In this document: positions 1 through 6,714 of the stretch, piece after piece | Layout: every line of letters begins with the position of its first letter | Position numbering within the stretch: the first letter of the stretch is position 1 | From: DAOOVD01 sp035369845 | Lineage (GTDB): Bacteria; Bacillota; Desulfotomaculia; Desulfotomaculales; Pelotomaculaceae | Length of the DNA: 53,649 bases | Assembly (NCBI GenBank): GCA_035369845.1 | Contig: DAOOVD010000012.1 | Coordinates: 1 to 53,649 of the forward strand | Direction of reading: 5' to 3' | Notes under the pieces: generated by a model | Databases searched by the model: none | What the model was told of the DNA's origin: nothing | The model's input: only the letters and a program-made list of their open reading frames with translations | Made by a program: the position numbers and the translations under genes

Positions 1-1
1 T

Positions 2-115
2 GTGGCAGATCTCGGCGGGAAGCGCATCGGCCAATTCAGTCCGAAGAAGGTGAGGCTGCTGGTGCGGTCGACGGGATTTTCATGGAAGGAGGTGAAGCCC
101 GCATTCATCCCCTGA
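2..115 (+). CDS. IscB-like RNA-guided nuclease, C-terminal fragment (partial)
   Basis: The window opens inside a reading frame that ends at TGA 113-115. The 37 visible residues contain 'GKRIGQFSPKKVRLL' followed by 'RSTGFSWKEV'. This resembles the extreme C-terminus of IscB proteins, the HNH/RuvC RNA-guided nucleases of IS200/IS605 elements, which end in a short beta-rich module with SPKKV(R/K)LL. The stop codon lies inside a large palindrome (97-140) of the kind found at IS200/IS605 ends, which supports a transposon origin. No catalytic residue is visible because the rest lies upstream of the window, so the call rests on tail similarity and context only. Confidence 0.45.
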   Translation: MADLGGKRIGQFSPKKVRLLVRSTGFSWKEVKPAFIP

Positions 116-140
116 ATGAATTCAGGGGAATCCTGCGGGC
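97..140. repeat. Two-part palindrome, IS200/IS605-type end
   Basis: The outer arms GCCCGCA (97-103) and TGCGGGC (134-140) enclose an inner perfect stem CCCCTGAA (109-116)/TTCAGGGG (121-128) with a TGAA loop. Subterminal hairpins of this form are the sites recognised by Y1 transposases of the IS200/IS605 family. It overlaps the stop codon of the IscB-like fragment and probably marks that element's right end. Confidence 0.6.
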
Positions 141-262
141 AATATCTTGAAACAAAAGTGTTCGCCAATTAGCCTGTTCCTTAAAGGGGCAGGTTTTTTT
201 GCAGCTGGAAACCGCCGTTTCCGGGAGAGGCGGCGGTGGCGGACGAACCTCCCGGTTTTGCG

Positions 263-289
263 GCCCGTGGAAACACGGGCTATTTTTTT
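263..289 (+). terminator. GAAA-tetraloop hairpin with U-run, directly before an SD
   Basis: GCCCGTG (263-269) pairs perfectly with CACGGGC (274-280) around a GAAA tetraloop, followed by seven T (283-289). The Shine-Dalgarno of the next gene (GGGGGTGG, 292-299) starts three bases later, leaving no room for a promoter between them. It has intrinsic-terminator form, but its position suggests attenuation, antitermination or mRNA stabilisation. Confidence 0.7.
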
Positions 290-304
290 GTGGGGGTGGT
301 TTTG

Positions 305-529
305 ATGCTGGCAAAAGAAATGGCTTCGGAACCAGCTACAAGTACAGTTGGAGCCGAATGCTGTGGCGAATTTGGTATAGCCCTCCGGGCAGTAGAAGCG
401 GCCCTGGGGATGTTCAGGCGGGCAGGGGGCAATCAGAAAGTTCTTCGAGCTGCGGCTGACGAACTTGATCGGGCAACGCACCGGATAAGATGTTATGTTA
501 ACAGCATCAGCGGGAAGGAGATGATATAG
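305..529 (+). CDS. Small hypothetical protein (74 aa)
   Basis: ATG 305 is chosen because a strong SD (GGGGGTGG, 292-299) sits five bases upstream; an in-frame GTG at 236 would place the hairpin 263-289 inside the coding region. The protein is soluble and Ala/Arg/Glu-rich, with a Cys pair near residues 19-20 and a probable helical C-terminal half. No family is recognised. Its stop overlaps the start of the next gene by one base (TAGTG), which suggests translational coupling with the YdjM-like hydrolase gene. Confidence 0.55.
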   Translation: MLAKEMASEPATSTVGAECCGEFGIALRAVEAALGMFRRAGGNQKVLRAAADELDRATHRIRCYVNSISGKEMI

Positions 530-1008
530 TGCTCTGGCGCACGCATTTTTTAGCCGGAGCAGCCGCAGGTTTGCTCCTGGCTGGACAAACAGATATTAAA
601 ACTGTGGCAGTATCGGCAGGAATAGCAGGGGTAGCAGCGCTTTTACCAGATTTGGACGATCCGAAATCCAAACTCGGCAAGTTGGCAGCACCCGCGTCGT
701 GGGTGGTAAAAGCGACAGTTGGACACAGAGGCCCGCTGCACAGTTTCTTGGGTGTAGTTGCAGCAACGTTGGTCGCCACGATTTTAAACCACGGCAGTAT
801 CGCTTTTGCATCTACTGTAGCCGTTGGATACCTGTCGCATCTGGTGATGGACAGCCTAAATCCCCAGGGGGTTCCCTGGTTGTGGCCTTGTAAAAAGCGA
901 TTCGGCCTGCCGCTGGTGCAGACCGGTAGCCTGCTTGAGCGGCTCGTAGTGATGCCGGGCATGGTGATGCTGATTGTCTGGCCGGTGCTGACAAGGTCGT
1001 GGTCGTAG
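529..1008 (+). CDS. YdjM/DUF457-like membrane-bound metal-dependent hydrolase
   Basis: This 159-residue integral membrane protein has the YdjM-type signature: His6 near the N-terminus, 'LLPDLDDPKS' (about 39-47), 'HRGPLHS' (66-72) and 'SHLVMDSLNPQGVPWLWP' (103-120). The conserved Asp/His residues are the expected metal ligands of this LexA-regulated YdjM-like family. The substrate is unknown; members are frequent on bacilli and clostridial chromosomes and phages. It starts with GTG overlapping the previous stop and is followed after about 20 bp by a strong hairpin terminator, so it probably ends a two-gene unit. No LexA box was identified. Confidence 0.85.
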   Translation: MLWRTHFLAGAAAGLLLAGQTDIKTVAVSAGIAGVAALLPDLDDPKSKLGKLAAPASWVVKATVGHRGPLHSFLGVVAATLVATILNHGSIAFASTVAVGYLSHLVMDSLNPQGVPWLWPCKKRFGLPLVQTGSLLERLVVMPGMVMLIVWPVLTRSWS

Positions 1009-1027
1009 TTCCTGCCTTTAACCTATT

Positions 1028-1055
1028 GCCCGGTCTTATGCCGGGCTTCTTTTTT
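1028..1055 (+). terminator. Hairpin with U-run
   Basis: GCCCGG (1028-1033) and CCGGGC (1041-1046) form a stem with a seven-base loop, followed by TTCTTTTTT. It lies just after the YdjM-like gene and immediately before the SD of the next small gene. Confidence 0.7.
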
Positions 1056-1079
1056 AGGGGTGTGGAAGGGAGATGTTTC

Positions 1080-1253
1080 ATGGAAGACGTTCCAAAAAAA
1101 GTAATAGAAAAATTGCTTGACGTTTTTGAGATATCCATAGAAAACGTCAAACAAAAGAGGAGTAATTGTGCAGAGTGCAACCTGGCTGACGAGTTAAACG
1201 CCATCCGCGGTATTGCGGTGATTATTTTGTCTGCGTATCGTGTGCTTGACTGA
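1080..1253 (+). CDS. Small hypothetical protein (57 aa)
   Basis: ATG 1080 follows the SD GGAAGGGAG (1064-1072) by seven bases. An in-frame upstream GTG (999) would overlap the YdjM-like gene and run through the terminator, so it is rejected. The protein has an acidic/basic helical first half, a CAEC motif (Cys24 and Cys27) and a hydrophobic C-terminus. No homology is recognised. It converges with the minus-strand gene 1222-1413 and overlaps its 3' end by 32 bp. Confidence 0.5.
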   Translation: MEDVPKKVIEKLLDVFEISIENVKQKRSNCAECNLADELNAIRGIAVIILSAYRVLD

Positions 1254-1413
1254 TTGTTTCGAGAATGGTGCAGTAAGCTTTCGCTACAATTTGGGCAGCA
1301 TCTAACAAGTCTGCTTTTTTCGGGAGAGGTTCTTGGCCAAAAAACTTGTAAAAATCATATTTTTCTATAACGCTTTTTGTTAGTTGGAGAGCAATTTCCG
1401 TTTTTTCAATCAT
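1222..1413 (-). CDS. Small hypothetical protein (63 aa)
   Basis: The gene reads leftwards from ATG 1413, which has a good SD (AAAGGGGG) 8-10 bases upstream. An in-frame extension to 1515 lacks an SD. The product is a small, mostly helical, charged protein with no recognised domain. It overlaps tail-to-tail with the plus-strand gene 1080-1253. Confidence 0.5.
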   Translation of the reverse strand: MIEKTEIALQLTKSVIEKYDFYKFFGQEPLPKKADLLDAAQIVAKAYCTILETISQAHDTQTK

Positions 1414-1599
1414 GTAAACACCCCCTTTTATCCGAATACTTAAATTCTCCATACAATAGGGAAAATCCTTTTTAAGAGCCCGAAGCTCCATTAGAGATAT
1501 TACCTGTTTGGACATTGCGGTATGAAGCAGCCTTTTCCGCTTAAACCGCCGGAAGTGTACCGGTGGGACAAAATGCTCAACAAATTCGTAAAAGTATCT

Positions 1600-1770
1600 T
1601 CAAGGGCATCGGCGTGAGTTGGTGTACCTGGAGTAGTTGCGACGGCAGTGACGGTCGCCTGTGGGAGCCCCTCCAGCAACGGGTCAAAAGGGCGCTTTCA
1701 CCACTGTAACCGCGCCAAGGGTTCCATTCGCCCTGGCGGAAAGCCCGTCCCCTTCAGGGGGTGGAAGTCA
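1600..1770 (+). mobile_element. Orphan IS605/TnpB right-end or omega-RNA-like remnant
   Basis: Between 1414 and 1790 there is no convincing gene; a 31-codon ORF at 1522-1617 has no recognisable product. The segment 1600-1770 is dense in short GC stems and ends with a CCCC-TTCA-GGGG hairpin followed by GTGGAAGTCA. This layout resembles the structured 3' region (guide/omega RNA plus right end) downstream of TnpB genes, but no transposase gene adjoins it. The assignment is by form only. Confidence 0.35.
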
Positions 1771-1790
1771 TATCTAAGGAGGGAAATTTC

Positions 1791-1976
1791 ATGTTAGAAC
1801 AAGTAGTTGCTACTGTTCCCGACAAGTATTATGAACAATGGGCAGAAGATATAGCCAAAGAGCTTATTAATTTTTTGGCAAGTAAAGACATAAATATTGA
1901 TCAAGCGTTGATGGTTTTGGATAAGACAAAAAAGCTGGCTGGTATGAGTAAGCTGTCCGCTATAAGTAAAGATTAA
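1791..1976 (+). CDS. Small hypothetical acidic protein (61 aa)
   Basis: ATG 1791 lies seven bases after a strong AAGGAGGG (1777-1784), which decides the start; an in-frame upstream start would run into the IS remnant. The protein is helical and acidic in its first half and Lys-rich at the end. Nothing in it matches a family I recognise. Confidence 0.6.
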   Translation: MLEQVVATVPDKYYEQWAEDIAKELINFLASKDINIDQALMVLDKTKKLAGMSKLSAISKD

Positions 1977-1990
1977 TAGCTAGCAACTTG

Positions 1991-2203
1991 CTATTGCAAC
2001 AAAATATCAAAAGTTACCGTCCATGAATCGTTCGGTGTTTTTGTCTTTAATGCCTGTGTAGTGATTATCTTAAGCGCTTCCAGCGATTCCTTAGAGAGGG
2101 ATTTGTCACAATTTGGGCAAATTATTTGGTTTTTGTGAATTAAATTATTCAATTGTATATAAAATGAGTTTTTGCATCCACATTTAAGTGGTAAGTTTGG
2201 CAT
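1991..2203 (-). CDS. Small zinc-ribbon-like protein (70 aa)
   Basis: Read leftwards from ATG 2203, the product has a CGC motif near residues 8-10 and CPNC near residues 29-32, the two knuckles of a possible short zinc ribbon, followed by a charged helix. The SD is weak, and an alternative in-frame start at 2230 adds nine residues. No specific family is recognised; nucleic-acid binding is only a guess from the Cys pattern. It converges with the preceding gene across a 14-bp gap. Confidence 0.45.
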   Translation of the reverse strand: MPNLPLKCGCKNSFYIQLNNLIHKNQIICPNCDKSLSKESLEALKIITTQALKTKTPNDSWTVTFDILLQ

Positions 2204-2329
2204 TGTTCGCCGGGAGTGTTTTGCCGGCATCGTCAGTAAAATGTATTGCTTTGTTCGGGCTGGGTTTGTGGACAGGAAACGAGTTGTTTTTCAGATACAA
2301 AAACTCAAAATTCGAAAGGAGAAGTTGAA

Positions 2330-2593
2330 ATGTTGCTAAAAGTATCTAGTCAAACAGATCCTAAAAAGCTGGCCGGTGCGGTTCTCCATTCCATGAGAGA
2401 AAACGGCGGCACCGTCGAACTGCAGGCCATCGGAGCGGGAGCGGTCAACCAGGCTATCAAGGCACTGGCTGTCGCCTGCCTGATTTCGGACAGAAGCGAT
2501 GGCGGCAAGATTAAGGTAGTGCCGGGTTTTGCCGACGTGGAACTTCGAGAAAAGCCGATAACAGCCATAAGATTCAGTGTGTTTGCAAATTAA
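2330..2593 (+). CDS. spoVS: Stage V sporulation protein S (SpoVS)
   Basis: The 87-residue product matches SpoVS: 'LLKVSSQTDPKKLAGA' at the start, then 'ELQAIGAGAVNQAIKALAVA' in the middle, the characteristic glycine turn and helix of this Alba-related fold. SpoVS affects septation and spore coat assembly in Bacillus; its biochemistry is unsettled and nucleic-acid binding has been proposed. ATG 2330 is selected by the SD GAAAGGAGAAG 7-10 bases upstream. A strong terminator follows ten bases after the stop. A sporulation-family gene next to conjugation genes is unusual and may be a mobile paralogue. Confidence 0.9.
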   Translation: MLLKVSSQTDPKKLAGAVLHSMRENGGTVELQAIGAGAVNQAIKALAVACLISDRSDGGKIKVVPGFADVELREKPITAIRFSVFAN

Positions 2594-2602
2594 TCCATCG
2601 CT

Positions 2603-2629
2603 GCCCGGAACCAAACCGGGCTTTTTTTT
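2603..2629 (+). terminator. Intrinsic terminator after spoVS
   Basis: GCCCGG (2603-2608) pairs with CCGGGC (2616-2621) across a seven-base loop, followed by eight T (2622-2629). GGGGAAG, a possible SD, comes immediately after. Confidence 0.8.
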
Positions 2630-2640
2630 GGGGAAGCTTT

Positions 2641-2724
2641 ATGGACGGGGGCTATAAAGCAGCGGACATACACCCACAATCCCTCTCACCAGCCCCGCCA
2701 ACAGCGGGGCTTTTTTTTAAATAA
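2641..2724 (+). promoter_or_regulatory. Possible leader-peptide ORF spanning a terminator (2692-2718)
   Basis: ATG 2641 follows GGGGAAG and opens 27 codons ending at TAA 2722-2724. Its last codons run through a perfect hairpin GCCCCGC (2692-2698)/GCGGGGC (2704-2710) with eight T (2711-2718). A second strong SD (AAAAGGGGG) then precedes a three-codon ORF, ATG-GAT-ATC-TAA (2739-2750). This arrangement ahead of the conjugation operon resembles a translational-attenuation leader, although no run of regulatory codons is obvious. Confidence 0.4.
2692..2718 (+). terminator. Intrinsic terminator upstream of the conjugation operon
   Basis: A perfect 7-bp GC stem with CAACA loop and eight T residues. 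It lies inside the 27-codon leader-like ORF and 80 bp before the TM2 gene that opens the transfer operon. Confidence 0.8.
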
Positions 2725-2798
2725 AAGGGGGTGTAGGTATGGATATCTAAAAAGCGTCCATCTTCACAAAACAAAAGAAAAAGAAAGGAGTCGTTACT

Positions 2799-3026
2799 GT
2801 GCGAAAAAACCCAGGTTTAGCTGCAGTATTAAGTTTTTTTATTTCCGGTCTCGGCCAGATCTATAACGGGCAGATAGGGAAAGGTATTGCGCTGATTATA
2901 GCTGAAGGCATCGCAGCACTTCTTTGTATGGTCATGGTAGGGTTTGTCTTGTTGCCGGCCGTTTGGATATACGGTATCTACGATGCTTACAAGACGGCTG
3001 AGCGAATTAACAATTCTATAAAATGA
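2799..3026 (+). CDS. TM2-domain small membrane protein
   Basis: Starts at GTG 2799 after SD AAAGGAG. The 75 residues contain a TM2 domain: a first membrane helix starting 'AAVLSFFISGLGQIYNGQ' with the GLGQ(I/F)YNG turn, a short basic linker, and a second helix ending 'WIYGIYDAYKTAERIN'. TM2 proteins are small two-helix membrane proteins of unknown biochemical role. It directly precedes the VirB2-like genes and ends one base before the SD of the next, so it is probably part of the transfer operon. Confidence 0.75.
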   Translation: MRKNPGLAAVLSFFISGLGQIYNGQIGKGIALIIAEGIAALLCMVMVGFVLLPAVWIYGIYDAYKTAERINNSIK

Positions 3027-3036
3027 GGTGGTTTCG

Positions 3037-3408
3037 GTGCAAAGGTTGGTTGTTTTTATTCTGATCGCGCTGTTGGTGTTGGCAGTCAGCCCGCAGTGCT
3101 TTGCCGCGGACGAAGCAATTAACAACACATCAGGCATACCGCCCGTCAGTCCCGAAGAGTTCACGAACAGAGTAAACGGTATAATGGACAAACTGTACAC
3201 GACAGCGTCTCCGATAACCGACACCGTCGCGAAGCTCATGCTTGCCGTCGCGGGTATAGCTGCCCTGGTGGTGTTTTTCAGCGGCATGAAGCTGTTCCAG
3301 AGGGTAGTAGGCGCCGTGTTGTGCATAGGGTTCGGGTTGTTGTTGTTTTACGGAGCGCCGTATATAGTCGGAGCGATTAAAGGGCTGGCTATATATGCGA
3401 CAAAGTAG
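3037..3408 (+). CDS. VirB2/TrbC-like conjugative pilin candidate 1
   Basis: GTG 3037 follows SD GAGGTGG; the in-frame GTG 3028 overlaps that SD. The product has a signal peptide ending near 'SPQCFA', a short polar loop, and two closely spaced hydrophobic helices in the C-terminal half. This is the size and topology of VirB2/TrbC-type T4SS pilins or channel subunits. It lies immediately upstream of a second protein of the same form and the PrgI gene. Sequence identity to known VirB2 is low, so the assignment relies on topology and position. Confidence 0.6.
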   Translation: MQRLVVFILIALLVLAVSPQCFAADEAINNTSGIPPVSPEEFTNRVNGIMDKLYTTASPITDTVAKLMLAVAGIAALVVFFSGMKLFQRVVGAVLCIGFGLLLFYGAPYIVGAIKGLAIYATK

Positions 3409-3448
3409 TGCCATAATTTAATTATTTTTATGAAAGGAGACAGATAAA

Positions 3449-3820
3449 ATGTTGCAAAATAAAATGTTGCAAAAACTCAAAAAAGCCGTTGCGGCGGGAA
3501 CCGTATCGTTGTTGGTAATAGTCGGGCAAGCTGCAGCATATGCTGAAGGAACTGCTGGGATAAGCACCCAAACTGCCGAAGATGTAGGAAGCAAGGTTGT
3601 TGATGTCGTGAAAGATATTACGCTACCGCTGGGATCAGCTGTAATCTTTATTTCGGTTGTAATAGTAGCATTTAAGTTGATAGCAAAGGCAGGCAATCCC
3701 GAAGAACGCGGGAGGGTTATCGGCAGCATACCCTATATTATAGGCGGCGGCATTGCTTTAGGAGGCGCTATTTTGATTGCTGGCTGGATCATCGGAATGA
3801 TGGTGAAGGCTGCGTCATGA
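3449..3820 (+). CDS. VirB2/TrbC-like conjugative pilin candidate 2
   Basis: ATG 3449 has a good SD (AAAGGAGACAG). The 123-residue product has an N-terminal signal-like helix ending near 'AAAYAEG', a linker, then two hydrophobic segments separated by a charged loop 'AGNPEERGR'. This resembles Gram-positive VirB2-like proteins encoded just before PrgI. Its stop overlaps the next start as ATGA (3817-3820). Together with 3037-3408 it forms a tandem pair, which may reflect major and minor subunits. Confidence 0.65.
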   Translation: MLQNKMLQKLKKAVAAGTVSLLVIVGQAAAYAEGTAGISTQTAEDVGSKVVDVVKDITLPLGSAVIFISVVIVAFKLIAKAGNPEERGRVIGSIPYIIGGGIALGGAILIAGWIIGMMVKAAS

Positions 3821-4116
3821 GAGTGTATCCCGTACCTGTGCAGTCAGAAAACGAAGAGCGCGTCATAGGCGGCTACCTTACTCTTCGCCAGTTTGCGTAC
3901 ATCGTATTGGGAGTTGCCCTGGGGGGAGGAATCTCCTTTGGGGCGCTTTTCTTTCTTCCTATATACATTAAGTTGTTTTTCATGGCCTTGTTTGTAGTTT
4001 CAGGAGTACTTCTGGCTTTTGTTTCCGTCGACGACATGGGGTTGGACAGATACCTCTGGTACTGGTTTTTGTGGCGCAGAAGCAAAAAAGATTATTTTTG
4101 GAAAGGAGAATTTTAA
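3817..4116 (+). CDS. PrgI family protein (VirB3-like)
   Basis: The 99 residues begin 'MRVYPVPVQSENEERVIGGY', followed by 'LTLRQFAYIVLG' and two transmembrane helices, the pattern of the PrgI/TcpE-like family (Pfam PrgI) that occupies the VirB3 position in Gram-positive T4SS. VirB3-type proteins anchor the VirB4 ATPase at the membrane. It is translationally coupled to the pilin-like gene upstream (ATGA) and ends two bases before the next start. Confidence 0.85.
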   Translation: MRVYPVPVQSENEERVIGGYLTLRQFAYIVLGVALGGGISFGALFFLPIYIKLFFMALFVVSGVLLAFVSVDDMGLDRYLWYWFLWRRSKKDYFWKGEF

Positions 4117-4118
4117 CC

Positions 4119-4859
4119 TTGAAACTGTCCTATATTATATCGCTGCTTTTTATTGTCCTTTCCGTAGTTACAATACCTGCCGCCGTCTGGTATTCGAAAA
4201 TCAAGGAAGGTAAAAGAGCGACCGGCCGGTTGCCGGCCCAGCCGGGCCAGAAGGAACATAGGGATGCGTCACTGAGCGACTTCTGGGATGTGCAGGACGT
4301 CAAGGCAGGGATAATCACGCTGAAACCGGGGAATCGGTACCGGGCGATATGCAGGATATCAGCTCAAGACTTCTATTTGCTTGGCGACGCCGAGCAGAAC
4401 GGCGTCGAAGACGTGCTGCGCTCGATCTTGATCGGTTTGGACTACCCCTTGCAGACTCTCGTTACTTCCGAAACCGTCGACACGAGGAACGTGGTGACGG
4501 CCTTGCGGGAAAACGCCATGTTCGTTCCAGGGAAAATAGCCGAACACGCCGCTGTAAGGGCTGAATACCTGGAAAACGTGATGATGAGCCACACGGTATC
4601 GGCCCGTACCGCGTACCTTGTCGTGCCCTTTGATACGGACAAAGGGTTCGAGCGGGCCAAAGGAGAGCTCTATGCCAGGATATCCAGTTTGGCAGGAGGT
4701 TTTTCAGGCGCAAAGATGCGGCTGGAAATGCTGGACAGCGCCGCCGTCTGCGATTTGCTGGCGCACCTTTTAAACAGGGGCAGGGTGTGGAAACCCTCAT
4801 TAGCGGTTGAAGAAGGGGTTATGACAGACTTTCACGTTGCTGCGGCCGAAGCGGCATAA
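4119..4859 (+). CDS. Conjugation-associated membrane-anchored protein of the PrgI-VirB4 interval
   Basis: TTG 4119 is selected by SD AAAGGAG (4101-4107). A single N-terminal transmembrane helix (residues about 4-26) is followed by a soluble domain starting near 'DFWDVQDVKAGIITLKPG'. The stretch 'RAICRISAQDFYLLGDAEQN' through 'LDYPLQTLV' resembles the N-terminal domain seen in TraC/VirB4-type proteins and in their small partners encoded between prgI and virB4 in clostridial elements. It probably scaffolds the ATPase at the membrane. It ends 13 bp before the VirB4 start. Confidence 0.6.
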   Translation: MKLSYIISLLFIVLSVVTIPAAVWYSKIKEGKRATGRLPAQPGQKEHRDASLSDFWDVQDVKAGIITLKPGNRYRAICRISAQDFYLLGDAEQNGVEDVLRSILIGLDYPLQTLVTSETVDTRNVVTALRENAMFVPGKIAEHAAVRAEYLENVMMSHTVSARTAYLVVPFDTDKGFERAKGELYARISSLAGGFSGAKMRLEMLDSAAVCDLLAHLLNRGRVWKPSLAVEEGVMTDFHVAAAEAA

Positions 4860-4872
4860 AGGAGCGGATAAT

Positions 4873-6699
4873 TTGTTTGGTAAAAAAAGAATAAAAACAT
4901 CACAAAACCAAAATAAGGACAAAACCCCGGCGTCCCTTCCCGGAGAATTATCGGTTAAAGACCTGTTCTGCCCAGACTCACTGACTATCCAGAGAAGCTC
5001 CTGTATTCTGGGCGGCGAAAGACACTGCCGGGTATATGCGCTGCAGGCGTTGCCCCACAAGCTTGTGGTGGGTTGGCTGGACGAGATATACAGGGCCGGC
5101 AGCGTTGACGTGTCAGTACACTACGAACCCGCGCCCGACCGTGAAGTTGTGTCCAGACTGATCAAAAAAGAGACTCAGCAGCTCGTGCAGTACGAACTTG
5201 ACCGCAAAGCGGGAAACATATCTCGCATACCCGAACTTGAAGCCAGTATTGCAGATTACAGGGCTTTGCGGGATGCAATACAATTGGGGACCGACCGGCT
5301 TTACTACGTTACCCTGCTCGTAGCTGTCCACGGCGCGGACGAAGAAGACCTGCGGCGCAGGTGCGAAGTGGTGGAAGACATACTTGCCAGAAAAAGAGTT
5401 TTGCCACGAGTCCTGGTTTACAGGCAGGTGGAAGGATTTAAAAGCGTATTGCCGCTGGGAACGCATAAAATCAAAGATTACGCCAAAAGCATGACTTCCG
5501 GAGCTTCCATGTGCTGTCTTCCTGTTACCGTGTCTAAAGCGGGGCACGCTTCGGGGGTGGCTTTGGGGCACAACGTATACAACGGTACGATGATATTTTT
5601 GGACAGGTTCGCGGGGGAAAGGATAGTCCCGAACCCGCACCTGTTTGTATCCGGCATGACAGGTTCCGGCAAGTCAGTCACTTTGCGTTTGTTAACTCTT
5701 TTAGAAGCCGATTTCGGAGTGCGGACGGCTTTCGTGGATCCCGAAAATGAATACGTCCATTTCGTCCGCACTCTTGACGGCCAGGCGGTGTTTCTGAAAC
5801 CTGGGAAGTTCTCAGGAATGAACATTCTGGACGTGGAAGCGGAAACCGTAGAAGAAGGAAATATCAAGGCAGAAAGAGTAAATGTATTGGACAAGATATC
5901 GGACATCCAAGCGTGGCTGACAGCCGTATTTCGCTACAATGCCGGCAAAGGGTTGGAGATGCGGGAGTTGGCTCTCGTCGAAGAAGCGATGAGGGAGATG
6001 TACCACGAAAGAGGGATTACGGAAAACCCTGCTTCCCTCTACGAGGGTGGCGTAAAGAAGCCTATGCCTACCCTGACAGAGTTGCAGGCAAAATTGGCGC
6101 AAAAACCCGGGGCGCAGGAGCTCGCGGACAGCATGAGGCCCTTGCTGGCCGGGGGTTCCCTGGGTATGTTCGACGGGCAGACGACCCTGCGGCTGGCTGA
6201 CGCGCCTCTTATAGGATTCCACTTAAAAGCCATCGGCTCTGACTTTGCACGGTTTGTAGCCGTATTTGCCGCGCTTTCATGGCTTTGGCAGAAATTCGCC
6301 CAGAAGGGCGGCAAATCAGTAAAAAAGTGCGTGGTTGTGGACGAAGCCTGGATGTTTTTAAGGCATCAGGACGTGGCAAATTATCTGGAAGTGCTGGCCC
6401 GCAGGGGTAGGAAGCACGGCTGCGCTTTGACTGTGGCGACGCAGAGGTTCGAAGAGTTCGCTTTGACGGAAGCCGGAAGGGCAGTCATTGAATCGTGCGC
6501 GTCCATCCTGGTGCTGCGGCAGGAGGACCACGCTGCTGACGCAGCAGTGGACTATTTCAAATTGTCGGGAGGCTGCAAAAGGTTGCTGGCGACAGCCACG
6601 CCGGGCAAAGGCATCCTGCGGGTTGCCGGAGTGACGACGGCGGTGCAGATAACCCCGGCGCATTTTGAGTGGGATCTGGTAGATACAAAAGTCACTTAG
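4873..6699 (+). CDS. VirB4-family conjugation ATPase
   Basis: TTG 4873 has SD AAAGGAG eight bases upstream. The 608-residue protein carries a VirB4/TraC architecture: an N-terminal regulatory half, Walker A 'GMTGSGKS' (about residues 261-268), Walker B 'VVVDEAWMFL' (about 487-496) and the downstream 'TVATQRFEEF' sensor segment, with a C-terminal RecA-like fold. VirB4 proteins are membrane-associated hexameric ATPases that energise pilus or channel assembly and DNA transfer. All nucleotide-binding motifs are intact. It sits in an operon with prgI, an accessory protein, an M48 peptidase and a VirB6-like gene. Confidence 0.92.
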   Translation: MFGKKRIKTSQNQNKDKTPASLPGELSVKDLFCPDSLTIQRSSCILGGERHCRVYALQALPHKLVVGWLDEIYRAGSVDVSVHYEPAPDREVVSRLIKKETQQLVQYELDRKAGNISRIPELEASIADYRALRDAIQLGTDRLYYVTLLVAVHGADEEDLRRRCEVVEDILARKRVLPRVLVYRQVEGFKSVLPLGTHKIKDYAKSMTSGASMCCLPVTVSKAGHASGVALGHNVYNGTMIFLDRFAGERIVPNPHLFVSGMTGSGKSVTLRLLTLLEADFGVRTAFVDPENEYVHFVRTLDGQAVFLKPGKFSGMNILDVEAETVEEGNIKAERVNVLDKISDIQAWLTAVFRYNAGKGLEMRELALVEEAMREMYHERGITENPASLYEGGVKKPMPTLTELQAKLAQKPGAQELADSMRPLLAGGSLGMFDGQTTLRLADAPLIGFHLKAIGSDFARFVAVFAALSWLWQKFAQKGGKSVKKCVVVDEAWMFLRHQDVANYLEVLARRGRKHGCALTVATQRFEEFALTEAGRAVIESCASILVLRQEDHAADAAVDYFKLSGGCKRLLATATPGKGILRVAGVTTAVQITPAHFEWDLVDTKVT

Positions 6700-6714
6700 A
6701 AAGGGCTGGTAAGG

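Noticed and set aside
1414..1515. 34-codon N-terminal extension of the minus-strand gene 1222-1413
   Set aside because: The internal ATG 1413 has a clear SD, the outer start has none.
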